The translations under genes were made by a program, and so were the position numbers. Under the pieces are notes generated by a model, which saw only the letters and a program-made list of their open reading frames with translations, ran no database searches and was not told the origin of the DNA. Positions 1 to 7,689 of a DNA stretch of 17,490 bases are shown in pieces. The DNA is taken from contig CALGII010000134.1 in assembly GCA_937915485.1 (NCBI GenBank), forward strand, positions 1 to 17,490, written 5' to 3'. Every line of letters begins with the position of its first letter. Position 1 is the stretch's first letter. The stretch is from an uncultured Ignavibacteriota bacterium. Lineage in GTDB: Bacteria; Bacteroidota; Ignavibacteria; Tepidaquicellales; Tepidaquicellaceae.

Positions 1-666
1 TATTATTCTGTCGGACATCTTTTGATTCCCGGCGGCGACAGCAAAAAACCGTGGGGCAAGTATCTTGTCTCGATGAACAAAATTACCAAAGACAGATTCC
101 TTCCGACAGGACCCGAACTGAGCCAGTCGTCTCAGTTGATAGATATTTCGGGAGACAAGATGAAACTTCTTCTCGATTTTCCGACAGTCGGCGAGCCGCA
201 TTACGCGCAGGCTATTCCCGCGGATTTAATAAGTAAGAACTCTCTGAAGATTTTTAAGATCGAAGAGAACGCGCATCCCTACGGAATAAAAAGCGAAAAG
301 GACGCGCGCGTTGAACGCAAGGGGAACGAAGTACACGTTTATATGTCGGCAATACGCTCTCACCTGACACCCGATAACATCGAGGGAGTTAAAGTGGGCG
401 ATGATGTTTATTTCCATTTGACGAATCTTGAACAGGACTGGGACATACCCCACGGGTTCACGATTATGGGAAATCAGAATTCCGAATTGCTCGTGATGCC
501 TGGCGAAACCTGCACCATTAAATGGACTCCGAAAGCGCCGGGAATATACCCGTACTATTGTACGGACTTCTGCTCCGCTCTGCATCAGGAGATGCAGGGA
601 TATATGCGCGTATCGGATAAAAATTCAAGCGTGCAGATAAAGTTTAATTCGAATCAGGGGAAATAA
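1..666 (+). CDS. nosZ: Nitrous oxide reductase NosZ, clade II type, C-terminal part (5' truncated)
   Basis: This is the last 221 codons of a gene that begins before the window; the frame is open from base 1. NosZ is the periplasmic multicopper enzyme that reduces N2O to N2 at the end of denitrification. The visible part covers the end of the beta-propeller and the cupredoxin-like CuA domain. The CuA ligands are all present: His151 in DIPHGF, then C187-TDF-C191-SAL-H195-QE-M198. The position that is Trp in classical Pseudomonas-type NosZ (CxWFC) is Asp here (CTDFC). That fits clade II enzymes as I know them, as does the neighbouring gene set. CuA accepts electrons and passes them to the CuZ site, whose ligands lie upstream and cannot be checked. 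A short polar tail follows the domain. The next gene starts one base after the stop codon. The family assignment is very secure; the clade assignment rests on motif and context. Confidence 0.97.
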   Translation, partial: YYSVGHLLIPGGDSKKPWGKYLVSMNKITKDRFLPTGPELSQSSQLIDISGDKMKLLLDFPTVGEPHYAQAIPADLISKNSLKIFKIEENAHPYGIKSEKDARVERKGNEVHVYMSAIRSHLTPDNIEGVKVGDDVYFHLTNLEQDWDIPHGFTIMGNQNSELLVMPGETCTIKWTPKAPGIYPYYCTDFCSALHQEMQGYMRVSDKNSSVQIKFNSNQGK

Positions 667-667
667 T

Positions 668-1243
668 ATGATAGCGAAAAAATCCCGGATATTGCTTTTG
701 ATTATATGTCTGACCCTTATAGCGGTTTACTTCCTGCCCGTGTGGGATATATCGCTCGAAGCGCCTCAGTACCCGGAGGGACTCGGCTTTCAGATATGGA
801 TTGGAAAAATGTCCGGCGATTTGAACACGGTGAACGGGCTCAATCATTATATCGGAATGAAAAAGATTGAGCCCGATTCGATGAGCGAACTTAAAATAAT
901 GCCGTTCATTCTCGGCGTTCTGATATTGTCGGGAATCGTCGTATCCTTAATCGGTAAGAAAAAATTTTTGTACGTCTGGATAGTATTTTTTATATTGCTC
1001 GGAGTTGCGGGCGGTATTGATTTCTGGAAATGGGAATATGAATACGGACACGACCTGAATCCGACAGCCGCGATAAAAGTGCCCGGAATGACGTATCAGC
1101 CGCCGCTCATTGGAACAAAAACGCTTTTGAACTTTACTGCTCACTCTTATCCCGCCGAAGGAGGGATAATCCTTATAGCGGGCGGTATAATTTCCGTCCT
1201 CGTCGGCGCGTATGAATTTAAGAAATCAAAGAAACAAACCTGA
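668..1243 (+). CDS. NosB-like four-helix membrane protein of clade II nos clusters
   Basis: A 191-residue inner-membrane protein with four predicted helices at about residues 7-24, 78-96, 100-118 and 165-183. A roughly 50-residue extracytoplasmic-looking loop lies between helices 1 and 2, and another of about 45 residues between helices 3 and 4. The loops carry motifs that look constrained, including NGLNHYIGMK (56-65), DFWKWEYEYGHDLNP (118-132) and PGMTYQPPLIG (139-149). From memory, closely similar proteins sit next to nosZ and nosL in Bacteroidota nos clusters. Clade II clusters in general carry a membrane protein, NosB, directly downstream of nosZ. The function is unknown; a role in NosZ maturation or electron delivery is inference from position. 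GGGG at 657-660 is a plausible ribosome binding site. The start ATG is one base past the nosZ stop, which suggests translational coupling. I leave the symbol empty because homology to Wolinella NosB was not tested. Confidence 0.85.
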   Translation: MIAKKSRILLLIICLTLIAVYFLPVWDISLEAPQYPEGLGFQIWIGKMSGDLNTVNGLNHYIGMKKIEPDSMSELKIMPFILGVLILSGIVVSLIGKKKFLYVWIVFFILLGVAGGIDFWKWEYEYGHDLNPTAAIKVPGMTYQPPLIGTKTLLNFTAHSYPAEGGIILIAGGIISVLVGAYEFKKSKKQT

Positions 1244-1246
1244 ATT

Positions 1247-1690
1247 ATGAATAAAGCGGTAATAATATTGGTAATGTCAATTTTCCTGTTCGCGTCTTGC
1301 GGAAACGCGGGAAGTCCTGACCCGATTAATTTCGGCTCCGACCTTTGCGCTCATTGCAACATGAAAATTATGGATAAACGCTTCGGCGCGGAAATACTCA
1401 CTTCAAAAGGCAAGGCATACAAGTTCGACGCTGCCGAATGCATGCTTGATTATATGAAGTCGAATAATTCCGATAACGCGGCGTACTGGGTGATTGATTA
1501 CAATAATCCCGAAACCCTTATAAACGCTGCTTCTGCGTATTATCTCATTAGCATGAAAATCAAAAGCCCGATGGGCGAGTTCTTAAGTTGTTATAAAAAC
1601 AGCGATGCTGCGAACGAAAGCAAGTCCTCGAACGGAGGAGATGTCTTCGACTGGAAGGGATTAAAAACGAAATTTAACGTCGGAAGGTAA
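1247..1690 (+). CDS. nosL: Copper chaperone lipoprotein NosL
   Basis: A 147-residue protein with a lipoprotein signal peptide: hydrophobic residues 4-16, then lipobox FAS-C18, so it should be anchored by Cys18 in the periplasm. The NosL motif DLCAHCNMKI (32-41) gives Cys34, Cys37 and Met39, the CxxCxM group expected to bind Cu(I). A further Cys65 sits in FDAAECM, where NosL proteins usually have a conserved Cys/Met stretch. NosL delivers copper to apo-NosZ, working with the NosDFY complex for CuZ assembly in known systems. The length is at the short end of normal for the family. The gene starts 3 bases after the membrane protein and ends directly against the nosD start codon, so it is clearly part of the operon. 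Confidence 0.93.
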   Translation: MNKAVIILVMSIFLFASCGNAGSPDPINFGSDLCAHCNMKIMDKRFGAEILTSKGKAYKFDAAECMLDYMKSNNSDNAAYWVIDYNNPETLINAASAYYLISMKIKSPMGEFLSCYKNSDAANESKSSNGGDVFDWKGLKTKFNVGR

Positions 1691-2938
1691 ATGTCCGCAC
1701 TCAAAGCCGGAATAATTCTTGCCGCGATGTGCCTGATGCTGTTTTCGGAATCGAGGTCCGCGGTAATCAGAGTCGGGATGTCGGGAAAATTCACGGACGT
1801 TGCGGATGCCGTTAACTCGGCTTCGGACGGAGACCGCATCGTTATTGAAAAAGGAATTTATTTCGTTTCGGGTCTTAACATTAATAAGAAAATTATACTT
1901 GAAGGAGAACAAGACGCTGTCCTGGATGGAAGTTTCCTGAAAGAAATAATTACTGTAACGTCCGACAGCGTCATAATAAAAAACCTCACTCTCAGAAACT
2001 CAGGAACAAGTTACGTCAGCGATTTGGCTGCCATACGGCTTGAGAACGTAAAGCATTGCGCTCTGGAAAACAATGTCGTAGAAAATTCTTTTTTCGCTCT
2101 GTATCTGTCCTCGTCGTCTGACTGCAAAATATCGGGAAACAGAATTGCGGGAAACTCCGTCAGCGAGTCCTTTTCGGGCAATGGCATTCATCTGTGGAAA
2201 TGCAGCGGCGTAACAATTTCGGATAATACAGTAAGCGGTATGCGCGACGGAATATATCTCGAGTTTTCGACTAACGGAGAGATTAGCGGCAATACGAGTT
2301 TCGGCAATCTCAGGTACGGTCTCCACTTCATGTTTTCAGAGGGAAATTCCTATACCTCTAACACGTTCAGGAACAACGGCGCTGGTGTGGCTGTTATGTA
2401 CACAAAAAAAATCACGATGAACTTTAACAGGTTCGAAGACAACTGGGGCGCGAATTCCTACGGACTTCTGCTGAAAGACATCGACAACAGCCTGATTTAC
2501 GGAAACGTGTTTTCGGGAAACACCGCCGGCATTTACGCCGAAGGCACGAACAGGGTGAACATCCTGAACAACACTTTTGAAAAAAACGGATGGGCTCTTA
2601 AAGTGCTTGGTAACTGCTATGAGGATACAATCCGGTACAACAGGTTCAGCAATAATACTTTTGACGTTTCGACGAACACGTCAAAAAACGCGAACCTTTT
2701 CCTGAATAACTTCTGGGATAAGTATAAAGGATATGACCTCGACAACGATAAAAAAGGCGACGTTCCTTACCGCCCCGTTAGTTTGTTTTCTCTCGTTGTC
2801 GAGCGCGTTCCCGAAGCCGTGGTTCTTACGGGAAGTTTTCTGGTTGAACTCCTCGATGCCGCCGAAAAAATAATCCCTGTCTTCACGCCTGAAACGCTCG
2901 TTGACAACAGTCCTTTGATTGAGGAGCGCGGAAGATGA
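1691..2938 (+). CDS. nosD: Periplasmic beta-helix protein NosD
   Basis: A 415-residue exported protein. Residues 6-24 form a signal peptide, with likely cleavage near SRSA24. The rest is a series of roughly 22-residue repeats rich in N-x-F/I, GIYL, GLHF and SGN turns, typical of a right-handed parallel beta-helix (CASH/NosD repeats, about 60-330). The C-terminal segment around NLFLNNFWDKYKGYD, then DGD-like acidic residues and SLFSLVVERVPEAV, is characteristic of NosD. NosD forms the periplasmic part of the NosDFY ABC complex, which receives copper from NosL and remodels it for NosZ CuZ site assembly. The start ATG follows the nosL stop with no gap, and the last four bases overlap the nosF start (ATGA), so translation is coupled on both sides. 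Confidence 0.95.
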   Translation: MSALKAGIILAAMCLMLFSESRSAVIRVGMSGKFTDVADAVNSASDGDRIVIEKGIYFVSGLNINKKIILEGEQDAVLDGSFLKEIITVTSDSVIIKNLTLRNSGTSYVSDLAAIRLENVKHCALENNVVENSFFALYLSSSSDCKISGNRIAGNSVSESFSGNGIHLWKCSGVTISDNTVSGMRDGIYLEFSTNGEISGNTSFGNLRYGLHFMFSEGNSYTSNTFRNNGAGVAVMYTKKITMNFNRFEDNWGANSYGLLLKDIDNSLIYGNVFSGNTAGIYAEGTNRVNILNNTFEKNGWALKVLGNCYEDTIRYNRFSNNTFDVSTNTSKNANLFLNNFWDKYKGYDLDNDKKGDVPYRPVSLFSLVVERVPEAVVLTGSFLVELLDAAEKIIPVFTPETLVDNSPLIEERGR

Positions 2939-3654
2939 TTAGCGTAAACGGTGTTGTCAAATCGTACGGAAAAAGTTTCAAACTCGAAATCGAAAAACTC
3001 GAATTGAAAAAGGGTCTCGTCGTTACACTGATGGGCCCGAACGGTTCTGGTAAAACAACGCTTCTTAAATCTCTTCTCGGACTCGTGATTCCCGAAAAAG
3101 GAAAAATAACGGTTGACGGAAATAATATTTCGGGAGAATCCGATTACAGAAATAAAATCTGTTACATGCCGCAGTCATCGCCGTTCCCGCCCAACCTGAA
3201 AGTCAAAGAGATAATTTCAATCACGAGAGACATACGGAAAAAACAGAACAATTACGATTACGAATTGTATGAAAAATTCGGGATCGAATCCATTCTTGGA
3301 AAAAAAGCGGGCGCTCTCTCGCAGGGTACGAGGCAAAGACTCAGCGCGGCTCTCGCGTTTATGTTTGATTCCGAAATTGTTGTGCTCGATGAGCCGACCG
3401 CGGGACTCGACCCTTACTCTTCGGAAATACTTAAAGCAAGAATAATAAAATTAAAAAAAGCGGGCAAACTTGTTTTGCTCACGACTCACATCGTAAACGA
3501 AGTCAGCGAACTTTCCGACAGGCTCGTTTTCATGCTCGACGGAAAAATTAAAGTTGATCGCGATTCTTTCAGAACCCCGGGCGGAAACGGAAAGGAATTC
3601 CGCGAAATGGTGTCAAAATTATTTATGGAAAATGAACCTGCGAAAAATATTTAA
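2935..3654 (+). CDS. nosF: ABC transporter ATPase NosF
   Basis: A 239-residue ABC ATPase with all motifs in order: Walker A GPNGSGKT (34-41), Q-loop Gln80 in MPQSS, signature LSQGTRQ (128-134), Walker B IVVLDEP with catalytic Glu153, D-loop AGLDP, and switch His185 in LLTTH. It is the cytoplasmic motor of the NosDFY complex. ATP hydrolysis drives the membrane part NosY, which moves periplasmic NosD in the copper-handling step of NosZ maturation. The ATG overlaps the nosD stop by four bases. Its 3' end overlaps the inferred nosY start by 23 bases. The ABC family is certain; the NosF name follows from position between nosD and nosY. Confidence 0.95.
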   Translation: MISVNGVVKSYGKSFKLEIEKLELKKGLVVTLMGPNGSGKTTLLKSLLGLVIPEKGKITVDGNNISGESDYRNKICYMPQSSPFPPNLKVKEIISITRDIRKKQNNYDYELYEKFGIESILGKKAGALSQGTRQRLSAALAFMFDSEIVVLDEPTAGLDPYSSEILKARIIKLKKAGKLVLLTTHIVNEVSELSDRLVFMLDGKIKVDRDSFRTPGGNGKEFREMVSKLFMENEPAKNI

Positions 3655-4405
3655 ATATTTCTTTTCCGATATAATTAGGAGCAAGTGGATTCCCGTTTAC
3701 ACCGTCCTGCTTTTCGCGCTCACATCGGGAATAATATATTTCAGCCGCGACGGTCAGAAAGCGTTCATAAGTTTGCTTAACATAGCGCTGTACCTTGTTC
3801 CGCTCCTGTGCCTCATTTTCGGCTCCGTCTATAATTACAATTCAAGAGAGTTCGTCGAAATGCTGCTTACACAGCCTGTTACGAGGAGAAGCGTTTTTCT
3901 TGGGCAGTATCTAAGCCTTGGATTGTCGCAGACCGCGGGCTTCGTGCTGGGAATGATATTGCCCCTGTTCATTTATGATTTCAGCATCAACGCGGCGCTC
4001 CTTCTTGCCGCGGGGATTTTTCTGATTTTTATTTTCAACGGCTTCGCGCTGCTGGTGTCAAACATGGTAAATGACAAAGTGAAAGGCGTCGGAATCCTGA
4101 TTGCCGTCTGGCTTTTCTTCGCCGTGTTTTATGACGGGCTTATGCTGTTCATGTTCTATTATTTCGCGGATTACCCGCTTGAAAAAACGACAATAATTGC
4201 CTCTTCACTAAACCCCGTCGACGTAGCAAGAACATTCATTATGCTCCGGCTCGATATGTCGGCGCTCTTCGGATATACAGGCGCAGTGTTTAAAAAATAT
4301 TTCGGCAGCGGGGCGGGAATCTATGTTTCGCTTTTAATCCTGCATTTGTGGATGATTGTGCCTTCGTTTTTCGCCTCGAAGAAATTCAAAAGAAAGGATT
4401 TTTAA
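3632..4405 (+). CDS. nosY: ABC transporter permease NosY
   Basis: A 257-residue membrane protein read from ATG 3632, with about six hydrophobic helices. The first follows MNLRKIFKYFFSDIIRSKW and the last is near ILHLWMIVPSFFA, before a basic tail KKFKRKDF. It is the membrane-spanning subunit of NosDFY, linking NosF ATP hydrolysis to NosD in the periplasm. The frame is open further upstream to an ATG at 3554, but those 26 codons encode polar sequence unlike any permease N terminus and overlap nosF by 101 bases. From 3632 the protein begins with the usual basic amphipathic stretch of ABC-2 type permeases. The 23-base overlap with nosF implies coupled translation. It is the last gene of the nos run; a 203-base gap follows. 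Confidence 0.92.
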   Translation: MNLRKIFKYFFSDIIRSKWIPVYTVLLFALTSGIIYFSRDGQKAFISLLNIALYLVPLLCLIFGSVYNYNSREFVEMLLTQPVTRRSVFLGQYLSLGLSQTAGFVLGMILPLFIYDFSINAALLLAAGIFLIFIFNGFALLVSNMVNDKVKGVGILIAVWLFFAVFYDGLMLFMFYYFADYPLEKTTIIASSLNPVDVARTFIMLRLDMSALFGYTGAVFKKYFGSGAGIYVSLLILHLWMIVPSFFASKKFKRKDF

Positions 4406-4431
4406 ACGCCCGTTTTTCCGTCTCCCGATTG

Positions 4432-4448
4432 TTTCCGTAATGCGGAAA
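4432..4448 (+). terminator. Weak hairpin downstream of nosY
   Basis: TTTCCG (4432-4437) and CGGAAA (4443-4448) can pair as a six-base stem with a five-base loop, 27 bases after the nosY stop. The following bases are A-rich, with no T run, so this is not a canonical intrinsic terminator. It may be a 3'-end stabilising stem or chance. The rest of the 4406-4608 gap is AT-rich, with no recognisable gene. Only a G-rich stretch at 4583-4590 stands out, and it lies about 18 bases before the next start codon, too far for a normal ribosome binding site. Confidence 0.25.
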
Positions 4449-4608
4449 GAAAATAAAATTATCCGGCCCTGTAACATTTTTAATAAATTTCAGTAAAATA
4501 AATAAGGATTATGTTTTTTATGCCGGTTTCGTGTATTTTTAAAGTTTCTGACAATTTAACCGGTGTTTTTTCGATGTCATCCGGGGGGAAAATAAATTAA
4601 TCAAAAAT

Positions 4609-7083
4609 ATGTCCGTGGGCTTTAAAAAGAAAATTTTTGTATGCGTGCTGATTCTTGCCTTAATTCCTGCCGCGCTCTTCGCGCTCGGCTTCAAACAGGA
4701 TTCGCAGGATAACCCGTCTCGGGAAAAATATTTATTGACCCGTCAGGATACATTGAGTCATGGAGACAATACTGATGACGGCTTACTTCCAATATCGGAA
4801 ACGGAAATTTATACTTCGAAAGATTCCACAAGAACCAGAACGGACTCTACGCTTACTCTTCCCGGCGAGAAATTCGAACCGAACAAGTTCAGCGAAATAA
4901 CGATTCACAGAATCGATAATTCCGAGATAAACATTGACGGTGAATTAAACGAACCCGCCTGGCTGAAAACCGTGATGCATAATAACTTTGCCGAAGTAAG
5001 CCCCGGCGACAATACGAAACCCGAAGTAAAAACCGAAGTTGGAATGTTCTATGACGACAACAACCTGTACTTCGGCTTTGTATGCCACGATAACGATATG
5101 AAAAAAATCAGGAAAACACTCGCGAACCGCGACAATATTTTTGCGGACGACTTCGTGGGATTTTTTCTTGATACGTATAACGAGGGAAAGCAGGCTTACG
5201 AACTCTTCGTTACTCCTTACGGTATTCAGGGCGACATTATGTGGACTTCTCCCGGCAACGAAGACGACACTTTTGATATGATTTGGTATTCCGCCTCAAA
5301 GGAATACAGCGATAAATGGACTGTTGAAATCGCCATACCGTTTAAAAGCATTAGGTTTCCCGACAGGGATGTTCAGGACTGGCAGATACAGTTCCTAAGA
5401 ATACGCCCGCGCGAAAACCGCTCGCAGTACTCTCTGATGCCTATATCCCGCGACGACCCTACACTGTTTACTCACGCCTGCAAGGTTAAGGGAGTGAACG
5501 GTATTAAAGGCGGAAAGAATATCGAAATTCTTCCGTACGCGATGTCGACACAGTCAGGTCAGATTTCCGATTCCAAAAATGCGAACTCCGATTTCAACAA
5601 CGAAGACATTAAAGGGCAATTCGGCGTCAACGTGAAGTACGGCATCACTTCCACGATAACAGCCGATTTCACTGTCAACCCCGATTTCTCGCAGATTGAA
5701 TCCGATGCCGGAGTCATAACCGCGAATTCCGTCTACGCGATTTCATATTCCGAAAAAAGACCCTTCTTTCTTGAAGGCGCGAACATTTTCAAGGGACCGA
5801 GCAGCGTCGTCTATACGCGCTCAATTAATAATCCGCTTCTCGCTTTTAAACTTTCGGGCAGGACAGGGAGAACAGAGATTGGAATCCTCTCCGCTTATGA
5901 CAGAAGAACTCCTTTCATCGTACCGTTCAAGGAGAATAGCGAATTCGTCGGAACCGACAGAAAATCTCTCTCGAACATCGTAAGGTTAAGGCACTCCATA
6001 AACGGGGACGACTCTTACATCGGTTTTATTTTCACGGACAGGCAGGTCGCTAAAAAGGACGAGCATTTTCCGAACGTGGACGGATTCAACAGGAATTTCG
6101 GCATTGACGGGAAGTACCGCTTTCTGAAAAATTATTCCTTCGACTTTCAGATATTGAAATCCGTGACGAAGGAAATTAATGATACGATATTTAAACCCGG
6201 GGGCAATTTCAGCAATGATAAGTATTCAAAGAATTTCGACGGCGATTCTTTTTCCGGAATGCAGTATCTCACCACTTTCTATAAAGACGCGAAACACTGG
6301 AGTTTCAACGTTCAGTTTAACGCAGTGTCGCCGAACGTCAGAAAAGACGCGGGTTTCCTGCAAAGTAACGACCATATAACTCTTTCAACCTGGCAGGGCT
6401 ATATGCTCTATCCGGAAACAAAAGTGCTGCTCAGATTGCAGCCCCAGTTTTATTCGCACGTAATTCACGACTATTCCGGAAAATTCCGCGAGGTGTATCT
6501 GCAATTCGAAACCTGGATGCAGTTGTTCAATCAGATTAGCGTCGATGTCGGATACAGGGTCGTGAACAGCGAGGTTTGGGGCGGTGTTTACAATCAGGGC
6601 GCGCGTTCGGCCTGGCTTAATTTTAACGTCAACACTTTTGGCGCGTTTACTTTCGGAGGCTATGCCGATATCGGCAAGTCGATTATAAGAAGCGAAAACC
6701 CGGACGTGGGATACAAACAGGCGTACAGCCTCTGGTCAACGTTCAAACCCATTAACAGCATCGTGATGTCGAACAGTTGGGACTACTTTGAATTGTCGAA
6801 AAATTACAAGGGCGAAAAAATCTATGCGGGATATATCTTCAGAAACGTGACAACGTATAACCTCACGAGAGAAATAAGTTTCAGGCTTGTATCCGAATAT
6901 AATTCCTTCGACGACGGATTCTATTTTAATCCGCTCGCGAGTTATAAACCGAATCCGTTCACGATATTTTATTTCGGATTCACATCCCTGTACGAAAATC
7001 TCGATACGCCCGACTTCAAACCGAAATACGCGTTGAAGGACAGGCAGTTTTTCCTCAAAATGCAGTACCTATTCAGAATCTGA
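4609..7083 (+). CDS. Exported CBM9-like/DUF5916 outer-membrane protein
   Basis: An 824-residue protein. Residues 6-25 form a signal peptide with likely cleavage at ALFA25. Residues 26-95 are a polar, Thr/Ser/Asp-rich linker. A carbohydrate-binding family 9-like beta-sandwich follows (about 97-300), opening with INIDGELNEPAW and containing FFLDTYNEGKQAYELFV and WTVEIAIPFKSIRFP. The rest is a DUF5916 domain with its hallmark EKRPFFLEGANIF (near 382-394). It has many alternating aromatic strands and ends in KMQYLFRI, consistent with an outer-membrane beta-barrel. Family members are common in Bacteroidota and relatives and have no established biochemical role. Binding of sugars is suggested by the fold only. 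The gene stands alone after the nos cluster, with gaps of 203 bases before and 126 after. No close Shine-Dalgarno sequence precedes ATG 4609; GTG 4615 is an alternative two codons in. The domain call is secure; the function is unknown. Confidence 0.9.
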   Translation: MSVGFKKKIFVCVLILALIPAALFALGFKQDSQDNPSREKYLLTRQDTLSHGDNTDDGLLPISETEIYTSKDSTRTRTDSTLTLPGEKFEPNKFSEITIHRIDNSEINIDGELNEPAWLKTVMHNNFAEVSPGDNTKPEVKTEVGMFYDDNNLYFGFVCHDNDMKKIRKTLANRDNIFADDFVGFFLDTYNEGKQAYELFVTPYGIQGDIMWTSPGNEDDTFDMIWYSASKEYSDKWTVEIAIPFKSIRFPDRDVQDWQIQFLRIRPRENRSQYSLMPISRDDPTLFTHACKVKGVNGIKGGKNIEILPYAMSTQSGQISDSKNANSDFNNEDIKGQFGVNVKYGITSTITADFTVNPDFSQIESDAGVITANSVYAISYSEKRPFFLEGANIFKGPSSVVYTRSINNPLLAFKLSGRTGRTEIGILSAYDRRTPFIVPFKENSEFVGTDRKSLSNIVRLRHSINGDDSYIGFIFTDRQVAKKDEHFPNVDGFNRNFGIDGKYRFLKNYSFDFQILKSVTKEINDTIFKPGGNFSNDKYSKNFDGDSFSGMQYLTTFYKDAKHWSFNVQFNAVSPNVRKDAGFLQSNDHITLSTWQGYMLYPETKVLLRLQPQFYSHVIHDYSGKFREVYLQFETWMQLFNQISVDVGYRVVNSEVWGGVYNQGARSAWLNFNVNTFGAFTFGGYADIGKSIIRSENPDVGYKQAYSLWSTFKPINSIVMSNSWDYFELSKNYKGEKIYAGYIFRNVTTYNLTREISFRLVSEYNSFDDGFYFNPLASYKPNPFTIFYFGFTSLYENLDTPDFKPKYALKDRQFFLKMQYLFRI

Positions 7084-7209
7084 TTCTAAATTCACAGACC
7101 TGTATCGTTTTTGCTTGAGCGTCCTGACATCTTCTTGACCGCTTATCCTTTTAATCGCTTAAGGCTTTAAATGAATATTATTAATTGTTTTTAATTTGTA
7201 ATTTTAATA

Positions 7210-7689
7210 ATGCAAACTGAAGTCTATTACAAAGCGATACAACTTATGCTGGCACCCGCCGTGATGATATCCGCCTGCGGATTGCTTCTGCTGGGAATCA
7301 GCAATAAATATTCGGCGATAAACAGCAGAATTAGGCAGTTGACCGAAGAAAGAAGAAGATTGCACAACAGGTTTAAGGACGGCGTTGAACTTGATTATCT
7401 CGAAACTACAAGGCTGCAGAGCATCGCGAAACAACTTGGCGACATACTCGTAAGAGCAAGACTTGTAAGAAACGCTGTTTCGTTCTATGTTACTGGATTG
7501 TTCTTTTTTATTATCACATCGCTTGTAATCGGTCTCGATATAGTTATTAACTCAAGAGTCACCGACTATATCGCGGTTTCCGTTTTCATCGCGGGAATGC
7601 TGTTTGTGGGCATAGGTCTTTTGTTTTCCCTGAAAGAAACACTGATGGGATATAAAATTATTGAAGTTGAAGTAAAAGCAGAGGAATGA
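7210..7689 (+). CDS. DUF2721 family membrane protein
   Basis: A 159-residue protein with an N-terminal hydrophobic helix (about 10-30) containing LAPAVMISACGLLLLGISNKYS. This is followed by INSRIRQL and a long charged helix (about 36-85) rich in Arg, Glu and Leu, then two further membrane helices (about 93-112 and 121-142). The pattern of APAxMISACGLLLL followed by a charged coiled-coil hairpin and a C-terminal helix pair is that of DUF2721, a bacterial family of unknown function. It begins after a 126-base AT-rich gap, so a promoter probably lies there, but I see no clear consensus. Its stop codon overlaps the next start codon (ATGA), so it is translationally coupled to the aldo/keto reductase. 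No function is assigned. Confidence 0.85.
   Translation: MQTEVYYKAIQLMLAPAVMISACGLLLLGISNKYSAINSRIRQLTEERRRLHNRFKDGVELDYLETTRLQSIAKQLGDILVRARLVRNAVSFYVTGLFFFIITSLVIGLDIVINSRVTDYIAVSVFIAGMLFVGIGLLFSLKETLMGYKIIEVEVKAEE

Noticed and set aside
226..585. Minus-strand reading frame of 119 codons opposite nosZ
   Set aside because: It is antisense to the CuA domain, which has a complete ligand set on the + strand.
3554..3631. Upstream ATG extension of nosY
   Set aside because: The 26 extra residues are polar and encoded by the out-of-frame end of nosF. ATG 3632 gives a normal permease N terminus and a smaller overlap.
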